A DNA stretch of 64,000 nt from an uncultured Pelagibacteraceae bacterium (GCA_902616645.1 CACMTO010000007.1:1-64000), one strand, 5' to 3'; numbered from the stretch's first letter, positions 27,984 through 36,142 are shown. The notes: generated by a model from the letters alone, not told the origin. Translations and numbers: made by a program.

Positions 27984-28286
27984 TTAAAAAACTACTTTAA
28001 AACCTTCAAAGTCTGGTGGACCCAGGTATAAATCTCTGTGTTGTGCAGCGTTTTTATGAGCTAATCTAAAAGCTTCTGATTTTGTCCAATTTATAAAATC
28101 TTCTTTTGACTCCCATGTGCTATGAGAAGAGTATAAGGAATAGTCTTTGTTAGTATCACCTTTAATTAAATTAAAATTTTTAAAACCTTTTACCCCTTCG
28201 AGATGTGTATCTCTTTTTTTCCAAACATCTTCAAATTCTTTTTCTTTACCAAGAACAATCTTAAATCTATTCATCGCGATATACAT
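27984..28286 (-). CDS. Antibiotic biosynthesis monooxygenase (ABM) domain protein
   Basis: This 100-residue protein is a single ABM ferredoxin-like domain. The opening AMNRFKIVLGKEKEFEDVW and the later HSTWESKEDFINWTKSEAF are typical, and the closing region HRDLYLGPP resembles the heme-degrading IsdG/HmoA-like subgroup. Whether it binds heme cannot be told here. It lies between an SDR gene and the sugar dehydrogenase gene in a leftward run of four genes. Confidence 0.85.
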   Translation of the reverse strand: MYIAMNRFKIVLGKEKEFEDVWKKRDTHLEGVKGFKNFNLIKGDTNKDYSLYSSHSTWESKEDFINWTKSEAFRLAHKNAAQHRDLYLGPPDFEGFKVVF

Positions 28287-28292
28287 AATTCG

Positions 28293-29003
28293 TTAAGATA
28301 ATTTTGATCTTCCTCCATCAACAGCTATAACTTGACCAGTAACCCAACTGCTGTCATCGGTAATAAGAAATTTTGCAAGTGAAGCCGAGTCTTTTCCTTC
28401 ACCTAATCTTTTTAGAGGGTGTGCTTTTGCTATTCCATCTGCTAATGCTTTATTCCTCAACATTGGTTCAGCAATTTTTGAATTAGTTAAACTTGGTGCA
28501 ATACAATTCACTCTTATATTTGGAGCAAATTCAGCTGCTAATGAAACTGTCAATCCTTCAACAGCGGCTTTAGCTGACGCAATTATTGCATGATTAGTAA
28601 ATCCTCTTTGTGCTGCTACTGTAGAGAATAAAACTACCGAACCTTTATTTTTTTTTAAACTTTCTTGATAGCCTTTAATAACTTCAACTGCTGAATAAAG
28701 ATTTAATTTCATACACTTATTAAAATCATCTTCGTTAACCATTCTAAGAGGTTTTAAATCTATTGAACCAATACAATAAGCAACACCTTTTATGTCTGAG
28801 ATATCATTTTTAACTTTTTCAACAAATCCATCTTCTAAAACATCAGCAATTGTGAAAGCACACCCAAGTTTTTCAGAAATACTTTTTGTTTCATTTTCAT
28901 TTCTGCCAACTAAATGAACAGAATTTCCTGAATTTACTAATTGTTCAGCTAAGCTAGATCCGATTGAACCTGTCGCACCAAAAATGAGATATTTTTCTGA
29001 CAT
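28293..29003 (-). CDS. SDR family oxidoreductase lacking the canonical catalytic Tyr
   Basis: This 236-residue short-chain dehydrogenase has the cofactor motif GATGSIGSS at about residues 9-17, NLYSAVEV, the catalytic Ser in FSTVAA (about 127), and Lys145 in the segment IIASAKAAVEG. The position four residues before that Lys, normally Tyr, is Ile141. The C-terminus VTGQVIAVDGG is normal. The family fold is therefore clear, but conventional Tyr-Lys catalysis is unlikely. It is divergent from the cryptochrome/photolyase gene with a 27-bp gap, a pairing that recurs in marine bacteria. Confidence 0.9.
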   Translation of the reverse strand: MSEKYLIFGATGSIGSSLAEQLVNSGNSVHLVGRNENETKSISEKLGCAFTIADVLEDGFVEKVKNDISDIKGVAYCIGSIDLKPLRMVNEDDFNKCMKLNLYSAVEVIKGYQESLKKNKGSVVLFSTVAAQRGFTNHAIIASAKAAVEGLTVSLAAEFAPNIRVNCIAPSLTNSKIAEPMLRNKALADGIAKAHPLKRLGEGKDSASLAKFLITDDSSWVTGQVIAVDGGRSKLS

Positions 29004-29030
29004 AAAAAATTTTATTAGTTATATTTAATT

Positions 29031-30521
29031 ATGAAGTTATTTTTTATACTGGGTAATCAATTATTTCCATCAAAATACTTGGACCGCTTCAAAAAAGACC
29101 ACCTATTTTTTATGGCCGAAGATTACCAATTATGCACTTATGAAAAACATCATAAACAAAAAATACTTCTTTTCTTATCATCAATGCGCTCACATGCAGA
29201 TAGTCTTAAAAGCGATAAATTTAAATTAGAGTACATTAAAATTGAGGATAAAGAATTTAAGGATGATTATTTAAAAAAATTAAAAAAAGTAATTAGCTCA
29301 AAAAAAATAAAAGAGGTTTCAAGCTTTGAAGTTGAAGATAAATTTTTTGAAAAAAAAATAAACCAATTTCTGAAAAAAGAAAAAATAAGATGGAATGTTA
29401 TACAAACTCCAATGTTTTTAAATTCAAGAGAGGAATTTAAACAATATCTATCCAAATCAAAAAAACCTTTTATGGCAGTTTTTTATAAAGATGTCAGAAA
29501 AAAATCAGGAATACTTATGGGTTCAGACGGAAACCCAATTGGAGGTAAATGGAGCTTCGATGAAGATAATAGAAATAAATTACCAAAAAATATTTCAATC
29601 CCAAAATTTCCAAAAATAAATGAAACTAATCATACCAAGAAGTTAAAACCAATTATTGAAAAATTATTCAAAGATCATCCAGGTAAAACTGATAATTTCT
29701 GGTTTGCTACTGAATACAATGATGTCGTCAAGCTTTTAAATTTTTTCATTAAAGAAAAATCAAATTTATTTGGCGATTATGAAGATGCTGTTGATCAAAA
29801 GGATAATGTTTTATTTCATAGTGCATTAAGTCCATATATTAATTTAGGTTTAATTACTCCAGAATTTATTATTAAAAAAGTTTTAGAATTCCACAAAAGT
29901 AAAAAGATAAGATTAAATTCATTAGAAGGTTACATACGTCAGGTAATTGGCTGGAGAGAGTTTATGAGAGGAATTTATCAAAGTTATTCAAATGAAATGG
30001 AAAATGGAAACTTCTTCAAACAAAATAGAAAAATGAAAAAATCTTGGTATGACGGCACTACTGGATTACCTCCTCTTGATTACGCAATTAAAAATGCTTT
30101 AAATCATGGATGGTCTCATCACATTGAAAGATTAATGATTTTATCTAACATTATGAATCTTTGTGAAATAAAACCTACCATTGTTTACAAGTGGTTTATG
30201 GAGATGTTTGTAGATTCTTCAGATTGGGTAATGGTGCCTAATGTTTATGGAATGGGATTGTTTAGTGATGGGGGAATATTTGCAACAAAACCTTATATAT
30301 GTGGCTCTAGTTATTTTATGAAGATGATGGATTTTAAAAAAGGTGAATGGTGCAACACAATGGATGGATTGTATTGGAGATTTATTGATCGTAATAGAAA
30401 ATTTTTTCTAAAAAATCCTAGACTTTCCATGATGGTAAGAATTTTTGATAAAATGAAAACTGATAGAAAAAAATTAATTTTGTCAGCTGCAGAAAAATTT
30501 ATAAAACAAAACACACTTTAG
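29031..30521 (+). CDS. PhrB-like cryptochrome/photolyase-related protein
   Basis: This 496-residue flavoprotein belongs to the bacterial photolyase-related branch (FeS-BCP/CryPro). It has an N-terminal alpha/beta domain (FILGNQLFPSK) and a C-terminal FAD domain with GYIRQVIGWREFMRGIY and NPRLSMMVR. Of the Cys ligands expected by comparison with PhrB, Cys378 (NLCEIKP) and Cys441 (GEWCNTM) are present, but the central CxxC pair is missing; Cys424 (YICGSS) is nearby. It either lacks the cluster or has an atypical one. Repair of (6-4) photoproducts or light sensing are both possible. It is followed by a DUF2256 gene. Confidence 0.92.
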   Translation: MKLFFILGNQLFPSKYLDRFKKDHLFFMAEDYQLCTYEKHHKQKILLFLSSMRSHADSLKSDKFKLEYIKIEDKEFKDDYLKKLKKVISSKKIKEVSSFEVEDKFFEKKINQFLKKEKIRWNVIQTPMFLNSREEFKQYLSKSKKPFMAVFYKDVRKKSGILMGSDGNPIGGKWSFDEDNRNKLPKNISIPKFPKINETNHTKKLKPIIEKLFKDHPGKTDNFWFATEYNDVVKLLNFFIKEKSNLFGDYEDAVDQKDNVLFHSALSPYINLGLITPEFIIKKVLEFHKSKKIRLNSLEGYIRQVIGWREFMRGIYQSYSNEMENGNFFKQNRKMKKSWYDGTTGLPPLDYAIKNALNHGWSHHIERLMILSNIMNLCEIKPTIVYKWFMEMFVDSSDWVMVPNVYGMGLFSDGGIFATKPYICGSSYFMKMMDFKKGEWCNTMDGLYWRFIDRNRKFFLKNPRLSMMVRIFDKMKTDRKKLILSAAEKFIKQNTL

Positions 30522-30652
30522 TGAAAAAAGAAAATCTTCCATTTAAAATCTGTATTGTTTGTAAAAGGCCTTTCAATTGGCGAAGAAAATGGAAGCTAAA
30601 TTGGGAAAGAGTTAAGTATTGCTCAAAAAGATGTTCTAGTAAAAAAATATGA
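30521..30652 (+). CDS. DUF2256 zinc-ribbon-like small protein
   Basis: This 43-residue protein starts with GTG, whose G is the last base of the photolyase stop codon, and ends in an ATGA overlap with the next gene. It reads KICIVCKRPFNWRRKW at the start and KYCSKRCSSKK at the end, with a CxxC and a CxxxC pair that fit a zinc-binding DUF2256 protein. DUF2256 genes typically sit beside this type of cryptochrome. The overlaps on both sides show that it is translated as part of the operon. Confidence 0.9.
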   Translation: MKKENLPFKICIVCKRPFNWRRKWKLNWERVKYCSKRCSSKKI

Positions 30653-31182
30653 ACCTAGAAAAATACAAATGGAAAAGTAGAATTTTACTTGTTTCTTCAC
30701 CAAATTATAAGGATAAAATTTATCTAGAGGCGAAAAAAATATATCAAGCTAAAATTAAAGACTTTCATAAAAGATTTGTAAAATTAATTTGTAAAATTAA
30801 TAAGCAGGAAAAATCATCAATTGATTTAATTGGTTTTGATGGCAAATCTAAAAAGAAGATGAATAAACTTAATTATAAAACAATTTTTAAAATTATAGAC
30901 AAAATGCCATTAAGTAAAAAATCTAAGCCTATAAATTTATCACTGTATTCAGATTACAATCCTAAAACTACTACTTATGGGTTAGGTTTCAAAAACAAGG
31001 AAAAAGCTCTTTACACTATTAGAACTATTAAAAGTCGTTCAATAAAGTATCAGGTAAATGTTGTTGCGACCATGCTTGGTAGAGCAAAGAACCATCCTAA
31101 TAAATCCAGGGATATGGAGGATGCTATAAAAATATTTGGTGATTGGATGAAAAAGTATAAAAGTAAAAAAAATGAAAATTAA
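30649..31182 (+). CDS. DUF4174-like protein with an extra C-terminal domain
   Basis: The first half of this 177-residue protein resembles DUF4174: LEKYKWKSRILLVSSP at about residues 3-18, IDLIGFDGKSKKK and then FKIIDKMPLSKK at about 79-92. The second half (about 100-172) is Lys-rich, contains YGLGFKNKEKALYTIRTI and LGRAKNHPNKSRDMEDA, and I cannot assign it to a family. No signal peptide is seen. It overlaps DUF2256 upstream by 4 bp and the VCBS gene downstream by 11 bp, so it belongs to the photolyase operon. Confidence 0.7.
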   Translation: MNLEKYKWKSRILLVSSPNYKDKIYLEAKKIYQAKIKDFHKRFVKLICKINKQEKSSIDLIGFDGKSKKKMNKLNYKTIFKIIDKMPLSKKSKPINLSLYSDYNPKTTTYGLGFKNKEKALYTIRTIKSRSIKYQVNVVATMLGRAKNHPNKSRDMEDAIKIFGDWMKKYKSKKNEN

Positions 31183-32614
31183 AATAATTAATTATTTAAA
31201 GAAATTAGTAGTTTTGTTTTTTCTATTAATCCCAAATAATCTGAACGCTGATTTTTTTGAGGATATAACAAGTCAAATTGTTGAGAATCCTAAAAGACTT
31301 AGTTATGGAGTTTCCGTCACCGATGTAAATCAAGATGGAAAATTTGATTTTATAGTTACTGGATTTGGTTATCTGAATTTAGCTTTATCATACGAGAATG
31401 GACAACTGATTAATATTGTAAATCAAAAAAAATTTTCGGATGAATTTAGAAGAACAATTGGTGTCGCTGCATGTGATATGGATAAAGATGGATATGAGGA
31501 AATATATTTTCTCAACACTGATACGTATAGTGGAACAAAAAAATATTCAGATAGACTGATAGATTTAGAGAAGGGTAATTTTATTGATTTATTTGAAATT
31601 GAGAAAAATCAAAAAGATCTCAATTTAACTGCTGGGAGGTCAGTTGTTTGTGTTGATAGAAAAGGAGATGGCAATTATGGTGTATATGTTGCTAACTACG
31701 GAGGACCCACAAGATACTACGAATATAATGATGACATAATAATTGATAAATCTGTTCAATTGAATCTGGCGAAAGTTACAGGTGGACGTGCTGTAGTGGC
31801 TGGACACATTATTTCTGATAAAATTGATGTATTTGCAGCCAATGAGAGGGGAGCAAATTTTTTATACAAAAATGAAGAGGGTAAATTTTTAGATGTTGCA
31901 TACGAATATAGAGTTCAAGATGTCCTTCAAAATGGGAGAGGTACAGCTTTGTCAGATATTTATTATCGAGGAAGACTTGATATTTTAAATGGAAATTGGG
32001 GAGGATTTCACAGAGCATATGTACTTAAAAATGATATTTTTGAGGATATAGCAAAGCCACCATTTGATGAGCCGTCAAGAATAAGAACTGTTATTTCAGC
32101 TGATTTAGATAATGATGGTTACGACGAAATATTTTTGAATAATATTGGTGAACCCAACAAACTTTTTAGAATTTTAGAGAATGGTTTGATAAAACAAATA
32201 CCCCTAAATATTGGTTTAGAACCAGATGGATATGGAACTGGAGCAGCAGTTGCTGACATAGATAACGACGGCATATTAGAATTATTAGTTTCCCACGGAG
32301 AAAGCAGAGATCAGCCATTGTCTTTGTATAAAGCAAAGGTGAATCCTCAACACAAATATTTAAGGATAAAACCATTAAATAAATATGGGGCACCTGCAAG
32401 AGGAGCAACAGTAACATTGATTTCAAATTTAAGAAAACATTCAAAAACGATTGACTCTGGTTCAGGGTATCTATGCCAAATGGAACCAGTAGCTCATTAT
32501 GGTATTAGAAAAAATGAAATGAATATAAAAATTGAGATTAGATGGACTAATGGAAAAACCGAAACGATCTCAGTAAAAAATCTAAACCAAACAATTACTT
32601 TAAAACAAAAATAA
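31172..32614 (+). CDS. Secreted VCBS/FG-GAP repeat protein with ASPIC/UnbV domain
   Basis: This 480-residue protein has a signal peptide ending near LNADFF. A beta-propeller with Ca2+-binding blades follows, at VTDVNQDGKFDF, ACDMDKDGYEEI, SADLDNDGYDEI and VADIDNDGILEL. The C-terminal ASPIC/UnbV domain has KYGAPARGATVTL, YLCQMEPVAHYGI and IEIRWTNGKTETI. This is the CRTAC1-like architecture. The function is unknown; members are exported and often lie near photolyase or oxidative-stress genes. It converges on the fasciclin gene with no gap. Confidence 0.9.
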   Translation: MKIKIINYLKKLVVLFFLLIPNNLNADFFEDITSQIVENPKRLSYGVSVTDVNQDGKFDFIVTGFGYLNLALSYENGQLINIVNQKKFSDEFRRTIGVAACDMDKDGYEEIYFLNTDTYSGTKKYSDRLIDLEKGNFIDLFEIEKNQKDLNLTAGRSVVCVDRKGDGNYGVYVANYGGPTRYYEYNDDIIIDKSVQLNLAKVTGGRAVVAGHIISDKIDVFAANERGANFLYKNEEGKFLDVAYEYRVQDVLQNGRGTALSDIYYRGRLDILNGNWGGFHRAYVLKNDIFEDIAKPPFDEPSRIRTVISADLDNDGYDEIFLNNIGEPNKLFRILENGLIKQIPLNIGLEPDGYGTGAAVADIDNDGILELLVSHGESRDQPLSLYKAKVNPQHKYLRIKPLNKYGAPARGATVTLISNLRKHSKTIDSGSGYLCQMEPVAHYGIRKNEMNIKIEIRWTNGKTETISVKNLNQTITLKQK

Positions 32615-33088
32615 CTAATTTAACGGCTGAAGAACTCTATTTATAAAATGAATTATACCATTAGAAGTTTCAACATCAGCAGTTACAACTTCAGCTTCAT
32701 TTATATAAATTATACCATTAACTTTTTTTATAGTTATTTCCTCACCATTAATTGCTTTGAGTTTAATTTCACCTGAAACTTCTGAAGAAGGAATTTTTTT
32801 TGGAAAAACGTGTCGTCCTAAAATATTTACAAGTTTATCTTTGTTTTCCTCCCTTAACAGACCATAATATGTTTTTGCACTAATTGCTGCAAATGCGTCA
32901 TCTAAAGGTGCAAAAACAGTAAATGGTCCTTCACCTTTTAAATTCTCACTTAATCCTGATTTCATTAAGGTTTCGTTTAATTTTGTAAACTTGCCGATTT
33001 CGTTTAATTTATCAATTACATTCCCAAATGTTATCGATGGGATAAACATCATTGTAAGTGTTAAAAATATTATGTGGAATTTTTTCAT
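32615..33088 (-). CDS. Secreted fasciclin (FAS1) domain protein
   Basis: This 157-residue protein has a signal peptide (residues 1-22) and one FAS1 domain. The signatures GPFTVFAPLDDAFAAI at about residues 64-79, LVNILGRHVFP and the closing NGIIHFINRVLQP are all clear. FAS1 proteins mediate adhesion or bind surface ligands. Fasciclin genes are frequent members of bacterial light- and singlet-oxygen-response clusters, which fits the two photolyase-type genes either side. Confidence 0.94.
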   Translation of the reverse strand: MKKFHIIFLTLTMMFIPSITFGNVIDKLNEIGKFTKLNETLMKSGLSENLKGEGPFTVFAPLDDAFAAISAKTYYGLLREENKDKLVNILGRHVFPKKIPSSEVSGEIKLKAINGEEITIKKVNGIIYINEAEVVTADVETSNGIIHFINRVLQPLN

Positions 33089-33171
33089 TGGACTTTGATA
33101 ACTTTAAATTTATAATTTGGAAGTAAATTAGGTGCGACAAATAATAAAAATTTTTTAAATTAATTAAATCT

Positions 33172-33873
33172 ATGAATTTTTCAAAAGCTATATTTAAATT
33201 TATAATTATTTCTATCTTTACTTTATCTTTTTCCAATATTTCAAACTCAGTGGAAAAAAATTATTATAAAGATTTAATAACAGATTGGTCTAGAATCTTT
33301 CCTGACAGCAACAGAAATGCTGCTGGTCCAAAATTCTTCAAATATATAATTGATAAAGACATAAATTATGAAGATTTCATTGAATACAACAAACTATATT
33401 GTGCTGTTTCTGGTTCTTTGATCGATCCCAATAGTGACCCTGATTTTTTATTTATCAGCGAGAGAGGAACTAAAAATAAAATTTGTGGTAATTACTATAA
33501 ATGCTGTATTCCGTGTTCTTGTGATATTATGAAATATTCTGAAGTTGAAAGGATGAAATATAAATTTAAAGACGGCATCAAGGAGTTTTTTGTTTTTACA
33601 ATTAAAAATCCCTGCAACAAAGAAGATTTTCCAAATAGGGTTAATAAAGATTATTTTTGTGTTGGAGAGAAAATAAATAACAAACAAGTTTATGATCTAA
33701 ATGGCCGAATAGTAATTGGTTTATTGCATAACGGTAAAAGCTGCAGAAAAGATGAGATAGATTTTGTAAAAAGTCATCAGATAACTGGTAGATTTTGTGA
33801 ATTTAGAAATAACACTCCCATAGAGAATTTAGAGGCAGGCATGGGTGATATTTTTATTAAACTTGCGAGATAA
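33172..33873 (+). CDS. Cys-rich secreted protein of unknown function
   Basis: I do not recognise this family. The 233-residue protein has a signal peptide (about residues 5-25) and ten Cys in the mature part, at about 77, 105, 111, 112, 115, 117, 148, 163, 191 and 209. The cluster YKCCIPCSCD at about 109-118 is unusual for a SAR11 protein. An even number of Cys in a secreted protein suggests disulfides, but the dense CC-x2-C-x-C pattern could bind a metal. It shares a short divergent gap with the fasciclin gene. Confidence 0.75.
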   Translation: MNFSKAIFKFIIISIFTLSFSNISNSVEKNYYKDLITDWSRIFPDSNRNAAGPKFFKYIIDKDINYEDFIEYNKLYCAVSGSLIDPNSDPDFLFISERGTKNKICGNYYKCCIPCSCDIMKYSEVERMKYKFKDGIKEFFVFTIKNPCNKEDFPNRVNKDYFCVGEKINNKQVYDLNGRIVIGLLHNGKSCRKDEIDFVKSHQITGRFCEFRNNTPIENLEAGMGDIFIKLAR

Positions 33874-33878
33874 AAATT

Positions 33879-34100
33879 ATGGATAATAAGATTTTTGAAT
33901 GGGCAGGAGTTATAACAGCAATATTATATTCATTATTCGTAGCTATGAATATTGGTATAGAGTTTTTTGGTTTTTGTTTATTACTTATATCTGCAATCTT
34001 AATTGGAATTTGGGCTTATAGGGGTGGTCATAGAGGAATATTGTTTCTACAATTCTTTTATGCAACAGCTGGTATTATTGGAATGTTCAGGTGGTTTTAA
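33879..34100 (+). CDS. Small three-helix membrane protein
   Basis: This 73-residue protein is almost entirely membrane-embedded, with helices at about residues 7-27, 29-46 and 52-70 and a polar turn AYRGGHRG between the last two. I cannot name the family. It lies 5 bp after the Cys-rich secreted protein gene and is surely cotranscribed. Its 3' end overlaps that of the second photolyase-like gene by 4 bp. Confidence 0.72.
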   Translation: MDNKIFEWAGVITAILYSLFVAMNIGIEFFGFCLLLISAILIGIWAYRGGHRGILFLQFFYATAGIIGMFRWF

Positions 34101-35236
34101 TTAAAGGTTGAAATTATTTTAGGAATATAACTTTTAAAATTAAAAAAACCTTTGTTACAATATTGCCAAGAATATTGATCAAGTTTTCTATATAAAAAAT
34201 CTACTTTTAAATTATTTGAATTTAAATAATCTAAGTTTTCACCCACTGTTGGATATAAAGCACAACAATTTTCAATTTTTTTAATGTCACTTATATCTAT
34301 GACTTCACAATCAATTAAATTAGTTTTTAACCTTTGTTCTTGGTCTTCGATTAATAAGGATTTAAATTTCAATATCTTTTCACTAACTTTGATAGATCTA
34401 TCTTTATTTTTATTAGAAATTAAATAAATTTTTTTAAATTTATTATTTTGAAAATCAGTAATTTCAAAAGAGAGATTATTTTCAAAAATTAATAGATTTT
34501 TATCTTCTATATTTTGTGGATTATTAAAATCTTTTTTTATGATTTGGTAAGTTTTTTCAGATACTTTTGGAGGAGCATTTTCATTTAATTTAACATTATT
34601 AAATCTATTATTAGTAAATTTTTTTATATTCCATTCACTTGCTAAATAATGTTTTCCTTGAGTTTGAATACCAGCGACCCATCTCCATCCAAGAGTATTT
34701 GATGCAGCGTCACCATCATAAAGATGTTTCATAAAAAATTCTGCACCTAATTGCCAAGGAAGTTCTAAAGTAAAAATCCAAATACTAGCAAACCACATTC
34801 TTGTGTGATTATGTAAATAGTTGTTTTCCTTTAGTTCATTTACCCATGTATTAAAGCATTCAATGTTAGTTTTTCCTTCTACAGCATTAATGTAATTCTG
34901 ATTGTTTTGAAAATCTCCACTGATTTTATTTAATTCTATCAAATAATCTGACCAAACATTTGGTCTTAATTCTAGCCAACCTTTCCAATATGTACGCCAC
35001 AAAACTTCTTGTATAAACTTTTCATTTTTTGAGAGAGAAAATTTACCAAGTGATTTTTCGATTACTTCTTTTTCACTAATAATTCCGTGAGTAATGTAAG
35101 GAGATAAACAAGAAATATTAGATCTATTATCTGGTCCAAAATCAAAATTTCTAAGTTTCGAATATTCTGAGAGACTACTGTCGACAAAATTATTCAGCTT
35201 TTCTAAGGCCACAGCCCTTGAAGGTTCAAAGTTCAT
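34097..35236 (-). CDS. Photolyase-like FAD-binding domain protein with replaced antenna domain
   Basis: The 379-residue protein starts directly in the photolyase FAD domain. CLSPYITHGIISEKEV at about residues 43-58, FIQEVLWRTYWKGW, NHTRMWFASIWIF and the GDAASNTLGWRWVAG core at about 170-190 are all recognisable. The normal N-terminal alpha/beta (antenna) domain is absent. Instead there is a C-terminal domain from about 250 with ALYPTVGENLDYL and VDFLYRKLDQYSWQ, which may be alpha/beta. Similar proteins exist in Alphaproteobacteria, and their activity is not established. It is probably flavin-dependent. Confidence 0.85.
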   Translation of the reverse strand: MNFEPSRAVALEKLNNFVDSSLSEYSKLRNFDFGPDNRSNISCLSPYITHGIISEKEVIEKSLGKFSLSKNEKFIQEVLWRTYWKGWLELRPNVWSDYLIELNKISGDFQNNQNYINAVEGKTNIECFNTWVNELKENNYLHNHTRMWFASIWIFTLELPWQLGAEFFMKHLYDGDAASNTLGWRWVAGIQTQGKHYLASEWNIKKFTNNRFNNVKLNENAPPKVSEKTYQIIKKDFNNPQNIEDKNLLIFENNLSFEITDFQNNKFKKIYLISNKNKDRSIKVSEKILKFKSLLIEDQEQRLKTNLIDCEVIDISDIKKIENCCALYPTVGENLDYLNSNNLKVDFLYRKLDQYSWQYCNKGFFNFKSYIPKIISTFN

Positions 35237-35242
35237 TTTAAA

Positions 35243-35623
35243 TTATTTTGATTTTTTTTTCTTAAGACCTAATTTATCACTGTGTCTGAGTCTTAAAATT
35301 ACAATTGCACCAGCGATCAGCACTATAGCGATTGCCTCATAAACTAATGCAGTTGGATCCATTTCTTTTCCTTGAAGAATAATAAATCTTGCAAGTGCGG
35401 TAATTGCAATCAGCAAAGGTAAAGTTATACTTATTGATTGCTGATTCCAGAAAACTCTTACCATTGCTAAAACCTCTAAGTAAAGAAACATTAATAGTAG
35501 ATCAGCTAGAGTAATTGATTGAACGAGAAACATTTTATTTATTTCAATTCCAACAGCAATTACTGTACTTATTAAAATTATAACCATAAGTACAAGCTGA
35601 AGATTTTTAGTGATCTTTTCCAT
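35243..35623 (-). CDS. PsiE-family membrane protein
   Basis: This 126-residue membrane protein has about four helices and matches the phosphate-starvation-inducible PsiE family. The LADLLLMFLYLEVLAMVRVFW segment, of which LYLEVLAMV is the core, carries the conserved intramembrane Glu. The role of PsiE is unknown. No Pho box is obvious upstream, because the gene overlaps the preceding membrane-protein gene by one base. Confidence 0.85.
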   Translation of the reverse strand: MEKITKNLQLVLMVIILISTVIAVGIEINKMFLVQSITLADLLLMFLYLEVLAMVRVFWNQQSISITLPLLIAITALARFIILQGKEMDPTALVYEAIAIVLIAGAIVILRLRHSDKLGLKKKKSK

Positions 35624-36081
35624 TATTTGTCCTTACTAAATGGAAGCCATTTTTCAAAAACTGATTTTGATGATCCATCGTACGGAATTGAATATGAATA
35701 TGGGTTCGGACTTGTTAATACTTCGATTCCTTTTGAGAAAACAAATATAAAAACTATTACAAAAACGAGAACCATTATTTTAAATGGGTCAAAATTTTTT
35801 GTTTTAAAAACACTAGATGAATTTTCTTCTGCTCTATGAAAATGTTTAAACGTCAAATAAACAGCAAATATTAAACCAATGTGTGCTAAAAAAAGTCCAG
35901 TCCAACCAAACACAAAAGTTGTATATGAAAATACGTATAAACTAAAAACAGTTGTCCATATAAAACTTAATACTAAGAGAATTTGTAACCTTACAGTCTT
36001 TGGTAGTGATCTTAAATCATTTTTGCTATCATCAAACAAAATATTTGCAGTGTCTTTCATCCAATTTTTAAATGATTCCAT
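35623..36081 (-). CDS. Membrane protein of unknown function with three helices
   Basis: I cannot assign a family. The 152-residue protein has an N-terminal soluble part (about 1-28), helices at about residues 30-52, 58-78 and 100-122, and a periplasmic-looking C-terminus rich in Tyr, Ser and Pro (SPNPYSYSIPYDGSSK). It overlaps the psiE-like gene by one base, so the two form an operon. The shared membrane location suggests that they may interact. Confidence 0.75.
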   Translation of the reverse strand: MESFKNWMKDTANILFDDSKNDLRSLPKTVRLQILLVLSFIWTTVFSLYVFSYTTFVFGWTGLFLAHIGLIFAVYLTFKHFHRAEENSSSVFKTKNFDPFKIMVLVFVIVFIFVFSKGIEVLTSPNPYSYSIPYDGSSKSVFEKWLPFSKDK

Positions 36082-36142
36082 AAATTTTAAATTAAGTTTT
36101 TTTCAAAAATAAACAATCCCCAAATTGTCCACAAATAATTAG

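Noticed and set aside
32166..32444. Antisense open frame of about 92 codons inside the VCBS gene
   Set aside because: Leu/Cys-rich low-complexity translation on the opposite strand of a clear coding gene, with no ribosome-binding site and no family resemblance.
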